Shown: piece after piece, positions 22,614 to 35,908 of the stretch
Position numbering within the stretch: position 1 is the first letter of the stretch
Layout of the letters: the number at the start of each line of letters is the position of its first letter
Origin: Synchiropus splendidus
Taxonomy: Eukaryota; Chordata; Actinopteri; Syngnathiformes; Callionymidae
DNA: 64,000 bases
Assembly (NCBI RefSeq): GCF_027744825.2
Contig: NC_071349.1
Location: 496,001-560,000, forward strand
Reading direction: 5' to 3'
The notes under the pieces: generated by a model
What the model was told of the DNA's origin: nothing
The model's database searches: none
What the model saw: the letters and a program-made list of their open reading frames with translations, nothing else
Position numbers and translations under genes: made by a program

Positions 22614-23826
22614 TTAACACTTTTATGTTTGGCGTTCCGAAACCCACCTTATCTCAGGCTGAAAAGCGTTTTTGTGCATTGTGCCATAACTTTTCAGGGA
22701 AGCTTCAGAACATGAAATTTTAACCTCCCACTATAGCAGAAAGGGTCTTTCTAGTAGTTGCACATCAAATCTAAACTGTCTGAAGTGTTTTTCCAAAGTT
22801 ATTAACACTTTTATGTTTGGCGTTCCGAAACCCACCTTATCTCAGGCTGAAAAGCGTTTTTGTGCATTGTGCCATAACTTTTCAGGGAAGCTTCAGAACA
22901 TGAAATTTTAACCTCCCACTATAGCAGAAAGGGTCTTTCTAGTAGTTGCACATCAAATCTAAACTGTCTGAAGTGTTTTTCCAAAGTTATCAACACTTTT
23001 ATGTTTGGCGTTCCGAAACCCACCTTATCTCAATCTGAAAAGCGTTTTTACGCATTGTGCCATAACTTTTCAGGGAAGCATCAGAACATGAAATTTTAAC
23101 CTCCCACTATAGCAGAAAGGGTCTTTCTAGTAGGTGCACATCAAATCTAAGCTGTCTGAAGTGTTTTCCGAAAGTTATCAACACTTTTATGTTTGGCGTT
23201 CCGAAACCCACCTTATCTCAGGCTGAAAAGCGTTTTTGTGCATTATGCCATAACTTTTCAGGGAAGCTTCAGAACATGAAATTTTAACCTCCCACTATAG
23301 CAGAAAGGGTCTTTCTAGTAGTTGCACATCAAATCTAAGCTGTCTGAAGTGTTTTTCCAAAGTTATCAACACTTTTATGTTTGGCGTTCCGAAACCCACC
23401 TTATCTCAGGCTGAAAAGCGTTTTTGTGCATTGTGCCATAACTTTTCAGGGAAGCTTCAGAACATGAAATTTTAACCTCCCACTATAGCAGAAAGGGTCT
23501 TTCTAGTAGTTGCACATCAAATCTAAACTGTCTGAAGTGTTTTTCCAAAGTTATTAACACTTTTATGTTTGGCGTTCCGAAACCCACCTTATCTCAGGCT
23601 GAAAAGCGTTTTTGTGCATTGTGCCATAACTTTTCAGGGAAGCTTCAGAACATGAAATTTTAACCTCCCACTATAGCAGAAAGGGTCTTTCTAGTAGTTG
23701 CACATCAAATCTAAACTGTCTGAAGTGTTTTTCCAAAGTTATTAACACTTTTATGTTTGGCGTTCCGAAACCCACCTTATCTCAGGCTGAAAAGCGTTTT
23801 TGTGCATTGTGCCATAACTTTTCAGG
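22614..23826. repeat. Local duplication, left copy (about 1.2 kb)
   Basis: About 6.5 monomers (A-A-B-C2-D1-A-A) that recur 4,136 bp (22 monomers) downstream. Shared private marks: caatctg with A144 in B, gttttccg and attatgcc in C2. Limits are set by the first differences found, ttgttaac at 22613 and G139 against A139 at 23827. Confidence 0.8.
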
Positions 23827-25192
23827 GAAGCTTCAGAACATGAAATTTTAACCTCCCACTATAGCAGAAAGGGTCTTTCTAGTAGTTGCACATCAAATCT
23901 AAACTGTCTGAAGTGTTTTTCCAAAGTTATCAACACTTTTATGTTTGGCGTTCCGAAACCCACCTTATCTCAGGCTGAAAAGCGTTTTTGTGCATTGTGC
24001 CATAACTTCTCAGGGAAGCTTCAGAACATGAAATTTTAACCTCTCACTATAGCAGAAAGGGTCTTTCTAGTAGTTGCACATCAAATCTAAACTGTCTGAA
24101 GTGTTTTTCCAAAGTTATTAACACTTTTATGTTTGGCGTTCCGAAACCCACCTTATCTCAGGCTGAAAAGCGTTTTTACGCATTGTGCCATAACTTTTCA
24201 GGGAAGCTTCAGAACATGAAATTTTAACCTCCCACTATAGCAGAAAGGGTCTTTCTAGTAGGTGCACATCAAATCTAAGCTGTCTGAAGTGTTTTTCGAA
24301 AGTTTTTAACACTTTTATGTTTGGCGTTCCGAAACCCACCTTATCTCAGGCTGAAAAGCGTTTTTGTGCATTGTGCCATAACTTTTCAGGGAAGCTTCAG
24401 AACATGAAATTTTAACCTCCCACTATAGCAGAAAGGGTCTTTCTAGTAGTTGCACATCAAATCTAAGCTGTCTGAAGTGTTTTTCAAAAGTTATCAACAC
24501 TTTTATGTTTGGCGTTCCGAAACCCACCTTATCTCAGGCTGAAAAGCGTTTTTGTGCATTGTGCCATAACTTTTCAGGGAAGCTTCAGAACATGAAATTT
24601 TAACCTCCCACTATAGCAGAAAGGGTCTTTCTAGTAGTTGCACATCAAATCTAAACTGTCTGAAGTGTTTTTCCAAAGTTATCAACACTTTTATGTTTGG
24701 CGTTCCGAAACCCACCTTATCTCAGGCTGAAAAGCGTTTTTGTGCATTGTGCCATAACTTTTCAGGGAAGCTTCAGAACATGAAATTTTAACCTCCCACT
24801 ATAGCAGAAAGGGTCTTTCTAGTAGTTGCACATCAAATCTAAACTGTCTGAAGTGTTTTTCCAAAGTTATTAACACTTTTATGTTTGGCGTTCCGAAACC
24901 CACCTTATCTCAGGCTGAAAAGCGTTTTTGTGCATTGTGCCATAACTTTTCAGGGAAGCTTCAGAACATGAAATTTTAACCTCCCACTATAGCAGAAAGG
25001 GTCTTTCTAGTAGTTGCACATCAAATCTAAACTGTCTGAAGTGTTTTTCCAAAGTTATCAACACTTTTATGTTTGGCGTTCCGAAACCCACCTTATCTCT
25101 GGCTGAAAAGCGTTTTTACGCATTGTGCCATAACTTTTCAGGGAAGCTTCAGAACATGAAATTTTAACCTCCCACTATAGCAGAAAGGGTCT

Positions 25193-25380
25193 TTCTAGTA
25201 GGTGCACATCAAATCTAAGCTGTCTGAAGTGTTTTTCCAAAGTTATCAACACTTTTATGTTTGGCGTTCCGAAACCCACCTTATCTCAGGCTGAAAAGCG
25301 TTTTTACGCATTGTGCCATAACTTTTCAGGGAAGCTTCAGAACATGAAATTTTAACCTCCCACTATAGCAGAAAGGGTCT
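25193..25380. repeat. Hybrid monomer: C1 left half, B right half
   Basis: G10, G27, C46 and C55 as in C1, then AC at 114-115 as in B. It lies between a B (25005) and a C1 (25381). This is the product expected when a C1 on one chromatid exchanges with the neighbouring B on the other, adding one monomer. A C1 that merely mutated GT to AC would need two adjacent changes. Confidence 0.8.
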
Positions 25381-26749
25381 TTCTAGTAGGTGCACATCAA
25401 ATCTAAGCTGTCTGAAGTGTTTTTCCAAAGTTATCAACACTTGTATGTTTGGCGTTCCGAAACCCACCTTATCTCAGGCTGAAAAGCGTTTTTGTGCATT
25501 GTGCCATAACTTTTCAGGGAAGCTTCAGAACATGAAATTTTAACCTCCCACTATAGCAGAAAGGGTCTTTCTAGTAGTTGCACATCAAATCTAAACTGTC
25601 TGAAGTGTTTTTCCAAAGTTATTAACACTTTTATGTTTGGCGTTCCGAAACCCACCTTATCTCAGGCTGAAAAGCGTTTTTGTGCATTGTGCCATAACTT
25701 TTCAGGGAAGCTTCAGAACATGAAATTTTAACCTCCCACTATAGCAGAAAGGGTCTTTCTAGTAGTTGCATATCAAATCTAAACTGTCTGAAGTGTTTTT
25801 CCAAAGTTATTAACACTTTTATGTTTGGCGTTCCGAAACCCACCTTATCTCAGGCTGAAAAGCGTTTTTGTGCATTGTGCCATAACTTTTCAGGGAAGCT
25901 TCAGAACATGAAATTTTAACCTCCCACTATAGCAGAAAGGGTCTTTCTAGTAGTTGCACATCAAATCTAAACTGTCTGAAGTGTTTTTCCAAAGTTATGA
26001 ACACTTTTATGTTTGGCGTTCCGAAACCCACCTTATCTCAGGCTGAAAAGCGTTTTTGTGCATTGTGCCATAACTTTTCAGGAAAGCTTCAGAACATGAA
26101 ATTTTAACCTCCCACTATAGCAGAAAGGGTCTTTCTAGTAGTTGCACATCAAATCTAAACTGTCTGAAGTGTTTTTCCAAAGTTATCAACACTTTTATGT
26201 TTGGCGTTCCGAAACCCACCTTATCTCATGCTGAAAAGCGTTTTTACGCTTTGTGCCATAACTTTTCAGGGAAGCTTCAGAACATGAAATTTTAACCTCC
26301 CACTATAGCAGAAAGGGTCTTTCTAGTAGTTGCACATCAAATCTAAGCTGTCTGAAGTGTTTTTCCAAAGTTATTAACACTTTTATGTTTGGCGTTCCGA
26401 AACCCACCTTATCTCAGGCTGAAAAGCGTTTTTGTGCATTGTGCCATAACTTTTCAGGGAAGCTTCAGAACATGAAATTTTAACCTCCCACTATAGCAGA
26501 AAGGGTCTTTCTAGTAGTTGCACATCAAATCTAAACTGTCTGAAGTGTTTTTCCAAAGTTATTAACACTTTTATGTTTGGCGTTCCGAAACCCACCTTAT
26601 CTCAGGCTGAAAAGCGTTTTTGTGCATTGTGCCATAACTTTTCAGGGAAGCTTCAGAACATGAAATTTTAACCTCCCACTATAGCAGAAAGGGTCTTTCT
26701 AGTAGTTGCACATCAAATCTAAACTGTCTGAAGTGTTTTTCCAAAGTTA

Positions 26750-27962
26750 TTAACACTTTTATGTTTGGCGTTCCGAAACCCACCTTATCTCAGGCTGAAA
26801 AGCGTTTTTGTGCATTGTGCCATAACTTTTCAGGGAAGCTTCAGAACATGAAATTTTAACCTCCCACTATAGCAGAAAGGGTCTTTCTAGTAGTTGCACA
26901 TCAAATCTAAACTGTCTGAAGTGTTTTTCCAAAGTTATTAACACTTTTATGTTTGGCGTTCCGAAACCCACCTTATCTCAGGCTGAAAAGCGTTTTTGTG
27001 CATTGTGCCATAACTTTTCAGGGAAGCTTCAGAACATGAAATTTTAACCTCCCACTATAGCAGAAAGGGTCTTTCTAGTAGTTGCACATCAAATCTAAAC
27101 TGTCTGAAGTGTTTTTCCAAAGTTATCAACACTTTTATGTTTGGCGTTCCGAAACCCACCTTATCTCAATCTGAAAAGCGTTTTTACGCATTGTGCCATA
27201 ACTTTTCAGGGAAGCATCAGAACATGAAATTTTAACCTCCCACTATAGCAGAAAGGGTCTTTCTAGTAGGTGCACATCAAATCTAAGCTGTCTGAAGTGT
27301 TTTCCGAAAGTTATCAACACTTTTATGTTTGGCGTTCCGAAACCCACCTTATCTCAGGCTGAAAAGCGTTTTTGTGCATTATGCCATAACTTTTCAGGGA
27401 AGCTTCAGAACATGAAATTTTAACCTCCCACTATAGCAGAAAGGGTCTTTCTAGTAGTTGCACATCAAATCTAAGCTGTCTGAAGTGTTTTTCCAAAGTT
27501 ATCAACACTTTTATGTTTGGCGTTCCGAAACCCACCTTATCTCAGGCTGAAAAGCGTTTTTGTGCATTGTGCCATAACTTTTCAGGGAAGCTTCAGAACA
27601 TGAAATTTTAACCTCCCACTATAGCAGAAAGGGTCTTTCTAGTAGTTGCACATCAAATCTAAACTGTCTGAAGTGTTTTTCCAAAGTTATTAACACTTTT
27701 ATGTTTGGCGTTCCGAAACCCACCTTATCTCAGGCTGAAAAGCGTTTTTGTGCATTGTGCCATAACTTTTCAGGGAAGCTTCAGAACATGAAATTTTAAC
27801 CTCCCACTATAGCAGAAAGGGTCTTTCTAGTAGTTGCACATCAAATCTAAACTGTCTGAAGTGTTTTTCCAAAGTTATTAACACTTTTATGTTTGGCGTT
27901 CCGAAACCCACCTTATCTCAGGCTGAAAAGCGTTTTTGTGCATTGTGCCATAACTTTTCAGG
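26750..27962. repeat. Local duplication, right copy (about 1.2 kb)
   Basis: Copy of 22614-23826. A third, more diverged B-C2-D1 trio with the same attatgcc mark follows at 28389-28952, seven monomers later, with Bt-like T55, ggtgttcc and ccgatag. Confidence 0.8.
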
Positions 27963-29328
27963 AAAGCTTCAGAACATGAAATTTTAACCTCCCACTATAG
28001 CAGAAAGGGTCTTTCTAGTAGTTGCACATCAAATCTAAACTGTCTGAAGTGTTTTTCCAAAGTTATCAACACTTTTATGTTTGGCGTTCCGAAACCCACC
28101 TTATCTCAGGCTGAAAAGCGTTTTTGTGCATTGTGCCATAACTTTTCAGGGAAGCTTCAGAACATGAAATTTTAACCTCCCACTATAGCAGAAAGGGTCT
28201 TTCTAGTAGTTGCACATCAAATCTAAACTGTCTGAAGTGTTTTTCCAAAGTTATTAACACTTTTATGTTTGGCGTTCCGAAACCCACCTTATCTCAGGCT
28301 GAAAAGCGTTTTTGTGCATTGTGCCATAACTTTTCAGGGAAGCTTCAGAACATGAAATTTTAACCTCCCACTATAGCAGAAAGGGTCTTTCTAGTAGTTG
28401 CACATCAAATCTAAACTGTCTGAAGTGTTTTTCCAAAGTTATTAACACTTTTATGTTTGGTGTTCCGAAACCCACCTTATCTCAGGCTGAAAAGCGTTTT
28501 TACGCATTGTGCCATAACTTTTCAGGGAAGCATCAGAACATGAAATTTTAACCTCCCACTATAGCAGAAAGGGTCTTTCTAGTAGGTGCACATCAAATCT
28601 AAGCTGTCTGAAGTGTTTTCCGATAGTTATCAACACTTTTATGTTTGGCGTTCCGAAACCCACCTTATCTCAGGCTGAAAAGCGTTTTTGTGCATTATGC
28701 CATAACTTTTCAGGGAAGCTTCAGAACATGAAATTTTAACCTCCCACTATAGCAGAAAGGGTCTTTCTAGTAGTTGCACATCAAATCTAAGCTGTCTGAA
28801 GTGTTTTTCCAAAGTTATCAACACTTTTATGTTTGGCGTTCCGAAACCCACCTTATCTCAGGCTGAAAAGCGTTTTTGTGCATTGTGCCATAACTTTTCA
28901 GGGAAGCTTCAGAACATGAAATTTTAACCTCCCACTATAGCAGAAAGGGTCTTTCTAGTAGTTGCACATCAAATCTAAACTGTCTGAAGTGTTTTTCCAA
29001 AGTTATTAACACTTTTATGTTTGGCGTTCCGAAACCCACCTTATCTCAGGCTGAAAAGCGTTTTTGTGCATTGTGCCATAACTTTTCAGGAAAGCTTCAG
29101 AACATGAAATTTTAACCTCCCACTATAGCAGAAAGGGTCTTTCTAGTAGTTGCACATCAAATCTAAACTGTCTGAAGTGTTTTTCCAAAGTTATCAACAC
29201 TTTTATGTTTGGCGTTCCGAAACCCACCTTATCTCAGGCTGAAAAGCGTTTTTGTGCATTGTGCCATAACTTTTCAGGGAAGCTTCAGAACATGAAATTT
29301 TAACCTCCCACTATAGCAGAAAGGGTCT

Positions 29329-30268
29329 TTCTAGTAGTTGCACATCAAATCTAAACTGTCTGAAGTGTTTTTCCAAAGTTATTAACACTTTTATGTTTGG
29401 CGTTCCGAAACCCACCTTATCTCAGGCTGAAAAGCGTTTTTGTGCATTGTGCCATAACTTTTCAGGGACGCTTCAGAACATGAAATTTTAACCTCCCACT
29501 ATAGCAGAAAGGGTCTTTCTAGTAGTTGCACATCAAATCTAAACTGTCTGAAGTGTTTTTCCAAAGTTATTAACACTTTTATGTTTGGCGTTCCGAAACC
29601 CACCTTATCTCAGGCTGAAAAGCGTTTTTGTGCATTGTGCCATAACTTTTCAGGGAAGCTTCAGAACATGAAATTTTAACCTCCCACGATAGCAGAAAGG
29701 GTCTTTCTAGTAGTTGCACATCAAATCTAAACTGTCTGAAGTGTTTTTCCAAAGTTATGAACACATTTATGTTTGGCGTTCCGAAACCCACCTTATCTCA
29801 GGCTGAAAAGCGTTGTTGTGCATTGTGCCATAACTTTTCAGGAAAGCTTCAGAACATGAAATTTTAACCTCCCACTATAGCAGAAAGGGTCTTTCTAGTA
29901 GTTGCACATCAAATCTAAACTGTCTGAAGTGTTTTTCCAAAGTTATCAACACTTTTATGTTTGGCGTTCCGAAACCCACCTTATCTCAGGCTGAAAAGCG
30001 TTTTTACGCATTGTGCCATAACTTTTCAGGGAAGCTTCAGAACATGAAATTTTAACCTCCCACTATAGCAGAAAGGGTCTTTCTAGTAGGTGCACATCAA
30101 ATCTAAGCTGTCTGAAGTGTTTTTCCAAAGTTATTAACACTTTTATGTTTGGCGTTCCGAAACCCACCTTATCTCAGGCTGAAAAGCGTTTTTGTGCATT
30201 GTGCCATAACTTTTCAGGGAAGCTTCAGAACATGAAATTTTAACCTCCCACTATAGCAGAAAGGGTCT
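29329..30268. repeat. Five-monomer haplotype block, copy 2
   Basis: Second copy of the block at 17110-18049, with the C141 mark (no HindIII site) followed by the G172 mark and Ag. A private gttgttgtg occurs near 29,815. It leads straight into the 18-monomer HOR derivative, whereas copy 1 leads into B-C2-Bt-C2-D, so the right flank has been exchanged. Confidence 0.85.
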
Positions 30269-32900
30269 TTCTAGTAGTTGCACATCAAATCTAAACTGTC
30301 TGAAGTGTTTTTCCAAAGTTATTAACACTTTTATGTTTGGCGTTCCGAAACCCACCTTATCTCAGGCTGAAAAGCGTTTTTGTGCATTGTGCCATAACTT
30401 TTCAGGGAAGCTTCAGAACATGAAATTTTAACCTCCCACTATAGCAGAAAGGGTCTTTCTAGTAGTTGCACATCAAATCTAAACTGTCTGAAGTGTTTTT
30501 CCAAAGTTATTAACACTTTTATGTTTGGCGTTCCGAAACCCACCTTATCTCAGGCTGAAAAGCGTTTTTGTGCATTGTGCCATAACTTTTCAGGAAAGCT
30601 TCAGAACATGAAATTTTAACCTCCCACTATAGCAGAAAGGGTCTTTCTAGTAGTTGCACATCAAATCTAAACTGTCTGAAGTGTTTTTCCAAAGTTATCA
30701 ACACTTTTATGTTTGGCGTTCCGAAACCCACCTTATCTCAGGCTGAAAAGCGTTTTTACGCATTGTGCCATAACTTTTCAGGGAAGCTTCAGAACATGAA
30801 ATTTTAACCTCCCACTATAGCAGAAAGGGTCTTTCTAGTAGGAGCACATCAAATCAAAGCTGTCTGAAGTGTTTTTCCAAAGTTATCAACACTTTTATGT
30901 TTGGCGTTCCGAAACCCACCTTATCTCAGGCTGAAAAGCGTTTTTGTGCATTGTGCCATAACTTTTCAGGGAAGCTTCAGAACATGAAATGTTAACTTCC
31001 CACTATAGCAGAAAGGGTCTTTCTAGTAGTTGCACATCAAATCTAAACTGTCTGAAGTGTTTTTCCAAAGTTATTAACACTTTTATGTTTGGCGTTCCGA
31101 AACCCACCTTATCTCAGGCTGAAAAGCGTTTTTGTGCATTGTGCCATAACTTTTCAGGGAAGCTTCAGAACATGAAATTTTAACCTCCCACTATAGCAGA
31201 AAGGGTCTTTCTAGTAGTTGCACATCAAATCTAAACTGTCTGAAGTGTTTTTCCAAAGTTATCAACACTTTTATGTTTGGCGTTCCGAAACCCACCTTAT
31301 CTCAGGCTGAAAAGCGTTTTTACGCATTGTGCCATAACTTTTCAGGGAAGCATCAGAACATGAAATTTTAACCTCCCACTATAGCAGAAAGGGTCTTTCT
31401 AGTAGTTGCACATCAAATCTAAACTGTCTGAAGTGTTTTTCCAAAGTTATCAACACTTTTATGTTTGGCGTTCCGAAACCCACCTTATCTCAGGCTGAAA
31501 AGCGTTTTTACGCATTGTGCCATAACTTTTCAGGGAAGCTTCAGAACATGAAATTTTAACCTCCCACTATAGCAGAAAGGGTCTTTCTAGTAGGTGCACA
31601 TCAAATCTAAGCTGTCTGAAGTGTTTTTCGAAAGTTATCAACACTTTTATGTTTGGCGTTCCGAAACCCACCTTATCTCAGGCTGAAAAGCGTTTTTGTG
31701 CATTGTGCCATAACTTTTCAGGGAAGCTTCAGAACATGAAATTTTAACCTCCCACTATAGCAGAAAGGGTCTTTCTAGTAGTTGCACATCAAATCTAAAC
31801 TGTCTGAAGTGTTTTTCCAAAGTTATTAACACTTTTATGTTTGGCGTTCCGAAACCCACCTTATCTCAGGCTGAAAAGCGTTTTTGTGCATTGTGCCATA
31901 ACTTTTCAGGGAAGCTTCAGAACATGAAATTTTAACCTCCCACTATAGCAGAAAGGGTCTTTCTAGTAGTTGCACATCAAATCTAAACTGTCTGAAGTGT
32001 TTTTCCAAAGTTATTAACACTTTTATGTTTGGCGTTCCGAAACCCACCTTATCTCAGGCTGAAAAGCGTTTTTGTGCATTGTGCCATAACTTTTCAGGGA
32101 AGCTTCAGAACATGAAATTTTAACCTCCCACTATAGCAGAAAGGGTCTTTCTAGTAGTTGCACATCAAATCTAAACTGTCTGAAGTGTTTTTCCAAAGTT
32201 ATCAACACTTTTATGTTTGGCGTTCCGAAACCCACCTTATCTCAGGCTGAAAAGCGTTTTTGTGCATTGTGCCATAACTTTTCAGGGAAGCTTCAGAACA
32301 TGAAATTTTAACCTCCCACTATAGCAGAAAGGGTCTTTCTAGTAGTTGCACATCAAATCTAAACTGTCTGAAGTGTTTTTCCAAAGTTATTAACACTTTT
32401 ATGTTTGGCGTTCCGAAACCCACCTTATCTCAGGCTGAAAAGCGTTTTTGTGCATTGTGCCATAACTTTTCAGGGAAGCTTCAGAACATGAAATTTTAAC
32501 CTCCCACTATAGCAGAAAGGGTCTTTCTAGTAGTTGCACATCAAATCTAAACTGTCTGAAGTGTTTTTCCAAAGTTATCAACACTTTTATGTTTGGCGTT
32601 CCGAAACCCACCTTATCTCAGGCTGAAAAGCGTTTTTACGCATTGAGCCATAACTTTTCAGGGAAGCTTCAGAACATGAAATTTTAACCTCCCACTATAG
32701 CAGAAAGGGTCTTTCTAGTAGGTGCACATCAAATCTAAGCTGTCTGAAGTGTTTTTCGAAAGTTATCAACACTTTTATGTTTGGCGTTCCGAAACCCACC
32801 TTATCTCAGGCTGAAAAGCGTTATTGTGCATTGTGCCATAACTTTTCAGGGAAGCTTCAGAACATGAAATTTTAACCTCCCACTATAGCAGAAAGGGTCT
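29517..32900. repeat. 21-mer HOR derivative, 18 monomers
   Basis: The order matches the 21-mer with three consecutive monomers, C2-D-A (slots 11-13), missing. Two B copies therefore sit side by side at 31209 and 31397; the first keeps the A144 mark of slot 10 and the second is followed by C2 as slot 14 should be. The unit begins with G172 and Ag as at base 1. Its C1 at 30833 has private changes (ggagcac, caaagctg and a G that gives aaatgtt). Confidence 0.78.
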
Positions 32901-33276
32901 TTCTAGTAGTTGCACATCAAATCTAAACTGTCTGAAGTGTTTTTCCAAAGTTATTAACACTTTTATGTTTGGCGTTCCGAAACCCACCTTATCTCAGGCT
33001 GAAAAGCGTTTTTACGCATTGTGCCATAACTTTTCAGGGAAGCTTCAGAACATGAAATTTTAACCTCCCACTATAGCAGAAAGGGTCTTTCTAGTAGGTG
33101 CACATCAAATCTAAGCTGTCTGAAGTGTTTTTCCAAAGTTATCAACACTTTTATGTTTGGCGTTCCGAAACCCACCTTATCTCAGGCTGAAAAGCGTTTT
33201 TGTGCATTGTGCCATAACTTTTCAGGGAAGCTTCAGAACATGAAATTTTAACCTCCCACTATAGCAGAAAGGGTCT

Positions 33277-35720
33277 TTCTAGTAGTTGAAAATCAAATCT
33301 AAGCTGTCTGAAGTGTTTTTCAAAAGTTATCAACACTTTTATGTTTGGCGTTCCGAAACCCACCTTATCTCAGGCTGAAAAGCGTTTTTGTGCATTGTGC
33401 CATAACTTTTCAGGGAAGCTTCATAACATGAAATTTTAACCTCCCACTATAGCAGAAAGGGTCTTTCTAGTAGTTGCACATCAAATCTAAACTGTCTGAA
33501 GTGTTTTTCCAAAGTTATCAACACTTTTATGTTTGGCGTTCCGAAACCCACCTTATCTCAGGCTGAAAAGCGTTTTTGTGCATTGTGCCATAACTTTTCA
33601 GGGAAGCTTCAGAACATGAAATTTTAACCTCCCACTATAGCAGAAAGGGTCTTTCTAGTAGTTGCACATCAAATCTAAACTGTCTGAAGTGTTTTTCCAA
33701 AGTTATTAACACTTTTATGTTTGGCGTTCCGAAACCCACCTTATCTCAGGCTGAAAAGCGTTTTTGTGCATTGTGCCATAACTTTTCAGGGAAGCTTCAG
33801 AACATGAAATTTTAACCTCCCACTATAGCAGAAAGGGTCTTTCTAGTAGTTGCACATCAAATCTAAACTGTCTGAAGTGTTTTTCCAAAGTTATCAACAC
33901 TTTTATGTTTGGCGTTCCGAAACCCACCTTATCTCAGGCTGAAAAGCGTTTTTACGCATTGTGCCATAACTTTTCAGGGAAGCTTCAGAACATGAAATTT
34001 TAACCTCCCACTATAGCAGAAAGGGTCTTTCTAGTAGGTGCACATCAAATCTAAGCTGTCTGAAGTGTTTTTCCAAAGTTATCAACACTTTTATGTTTGG
34101 CGTTCCGAAACCCACCTTATCTCAGGCTGAAAAGCGTTTTTGTGCATTGTGCCATAACTTTTCAGGGAAGCTTCAGAACATGAAATTTTAACCTCCCACT
34201 ATAGCAGAAAGGGTCTTTCTAGTAGTTGCACATCAAATCTAAACTGTCTGAAGTGTTTTTCCAAAGTTATTAACACTTTTATGTTTGGCGTTCCGAAACC
34301 CACCTTATCTCAGGCTGAAAAGCGTTTTTGTGCATTGTGCCATAACTTTTCAGGAAAGCTTCAGAACATGAAATTATAAGCTCCCACTATAGCAGAAAGG
34401 GTCTTTCTAGTAGTTGCACATCAAATCTAAACTGTCTGAAGTGTTTTTCCAAAGTTATCAACACTTTTATGTTTGGCGTTCCGAAACCCACCTTATCTCA
34501 GGCTGAAAAGCGTTTTTACGCATTGTGCCATAACTTTTCAGGGAAGCTTCAGAACATGAAATTTTAACCTCCCACTATAGCAGAAAGGGTCTTTCTAGTA
34601 GTTGCACATCAAATCTAAACTGTCTGAAGTGTTTTTCCAAAGTTATTAACACTTTTATGTTTGGCGTTCCGAAACCCACCTTATCTCAGGCTGAAAAGCG
34701 TTTTTGTGCATTGTGCCATAACTTTTCAGGGAAGCTTCAGAACATGAAATTTTAACCTCCCACTATAGCAGAAAGGGTCTTTCTAGTAGTTTCACATCAA
34801 ATCTAAACTGTCTGAAGTGTTTTTCCAAAGTTATTAACACTTTTATGTTTGGCGTTCCGAAACCCACCTTATCTCAGGCTGAAAAGCGTTTTTGTGCATT
34901 GTGCCATAACTTTTCAGGGAAGCTTCAGAACATGAAATTTTAACCTCCCACTATAGCAGAAAGGGTCTTTCGAGTAGTTGCACATCAAATCTAAACTGTC
35001 TGAAGTGTTTTTCCAAAGTTATCAACACTTTTATGTTTGGCGTTCCGAAACCCACCTTATCTCAGGCTGAAAAGCGTTTTTGTGCATTGTGCCATAACTT
35101 TTCAGGGAAGCTTCAGAACATGAAATTTTAACCTCCCACTATAGCAGAAAGGGTCTTTCTAGTAGTTGCACATCAAATCTAAACTGTCTGAAGTGTTTTT
35201 CCAAAGTTATTAACACTTTTATGTTTGGCGTTCCGAAACCCACCTTATCTCAGGCTGAAAAGCGTTTTTGTGCATTGTGCCATAACTTTTCAGGGAAGCT
35301 TCAGAACATGAAATTTTAACTTCCCACTATAGCAGAAAGGGTCTTTCTAGTAGTTGCACATCAAATCTAAACTGTCTGAAGTGTTTTTCCGAAGTTATCA
35401 ACACTTTTATGTTTGGCGTTCCGAAACCCACCTTATCTCAGGCTGAAAAGCGTTTTTACGCATTGAGCCATAACTTTTCAGGGAAGCTTCAGAACATGAA
35501 ATTTTAACCTCCCACTATAGCAGAAAGGGTCTTTCTAGTAGGTGCACATCAAATCTAAGCTGTCTGAAGTGTTTTTCGAAAGTTATCAACACTTTTATGT
35601 TTGGCGTTCCGAAACCCACCTTATCTCAGGCTGAAAAGCGTTTTTGTGCATTGTGCCATAACTTTTCAGGGAAGCTTCAGAACATGAAATTTTAACCTCC
35701 CACTATAGCAGAAAGGGTCT
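33277..35720. repeat. Complete 13-monomer HOR (2,444 bp)
   Basis: D-E-A-B-C1-Ax-B-A-A-E-A-Bs-C2. It opens with the ttgaaaatc form of D. The last six monomers are the A-A-E-A-Bs-C2 module that also ends the 21-mer. Private changes: aaattataagc near 34,375, tttcacatc near 34,790 and tcgag near 34,970. Confidence 0.78.
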
Positions 35721-35908
35721 TTCTAGTAGTTGCACATCAAATCTAAACTGTCTGAAGTGTTTTTCCAAAGTTATCAACACTTTTATGTTTGGCGTTCCGA
35801 AACCCACCTTATCTCAGGCTGAAAAGCGTTTTTACGCATTGTGCCATAACTTTTCAGGGAAGCTTCAGAACATGAAATTTTAACCTCCCACTATAGCAGA
35901 AAGGGTCT

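Noticed and set aside
30989..31183. 64-codon plus-strand open frame
   Set aside because: Created by a single T-to-G change that makes an ATG (aaatgtt) in one C1 copy. It reads ordinary satellite.
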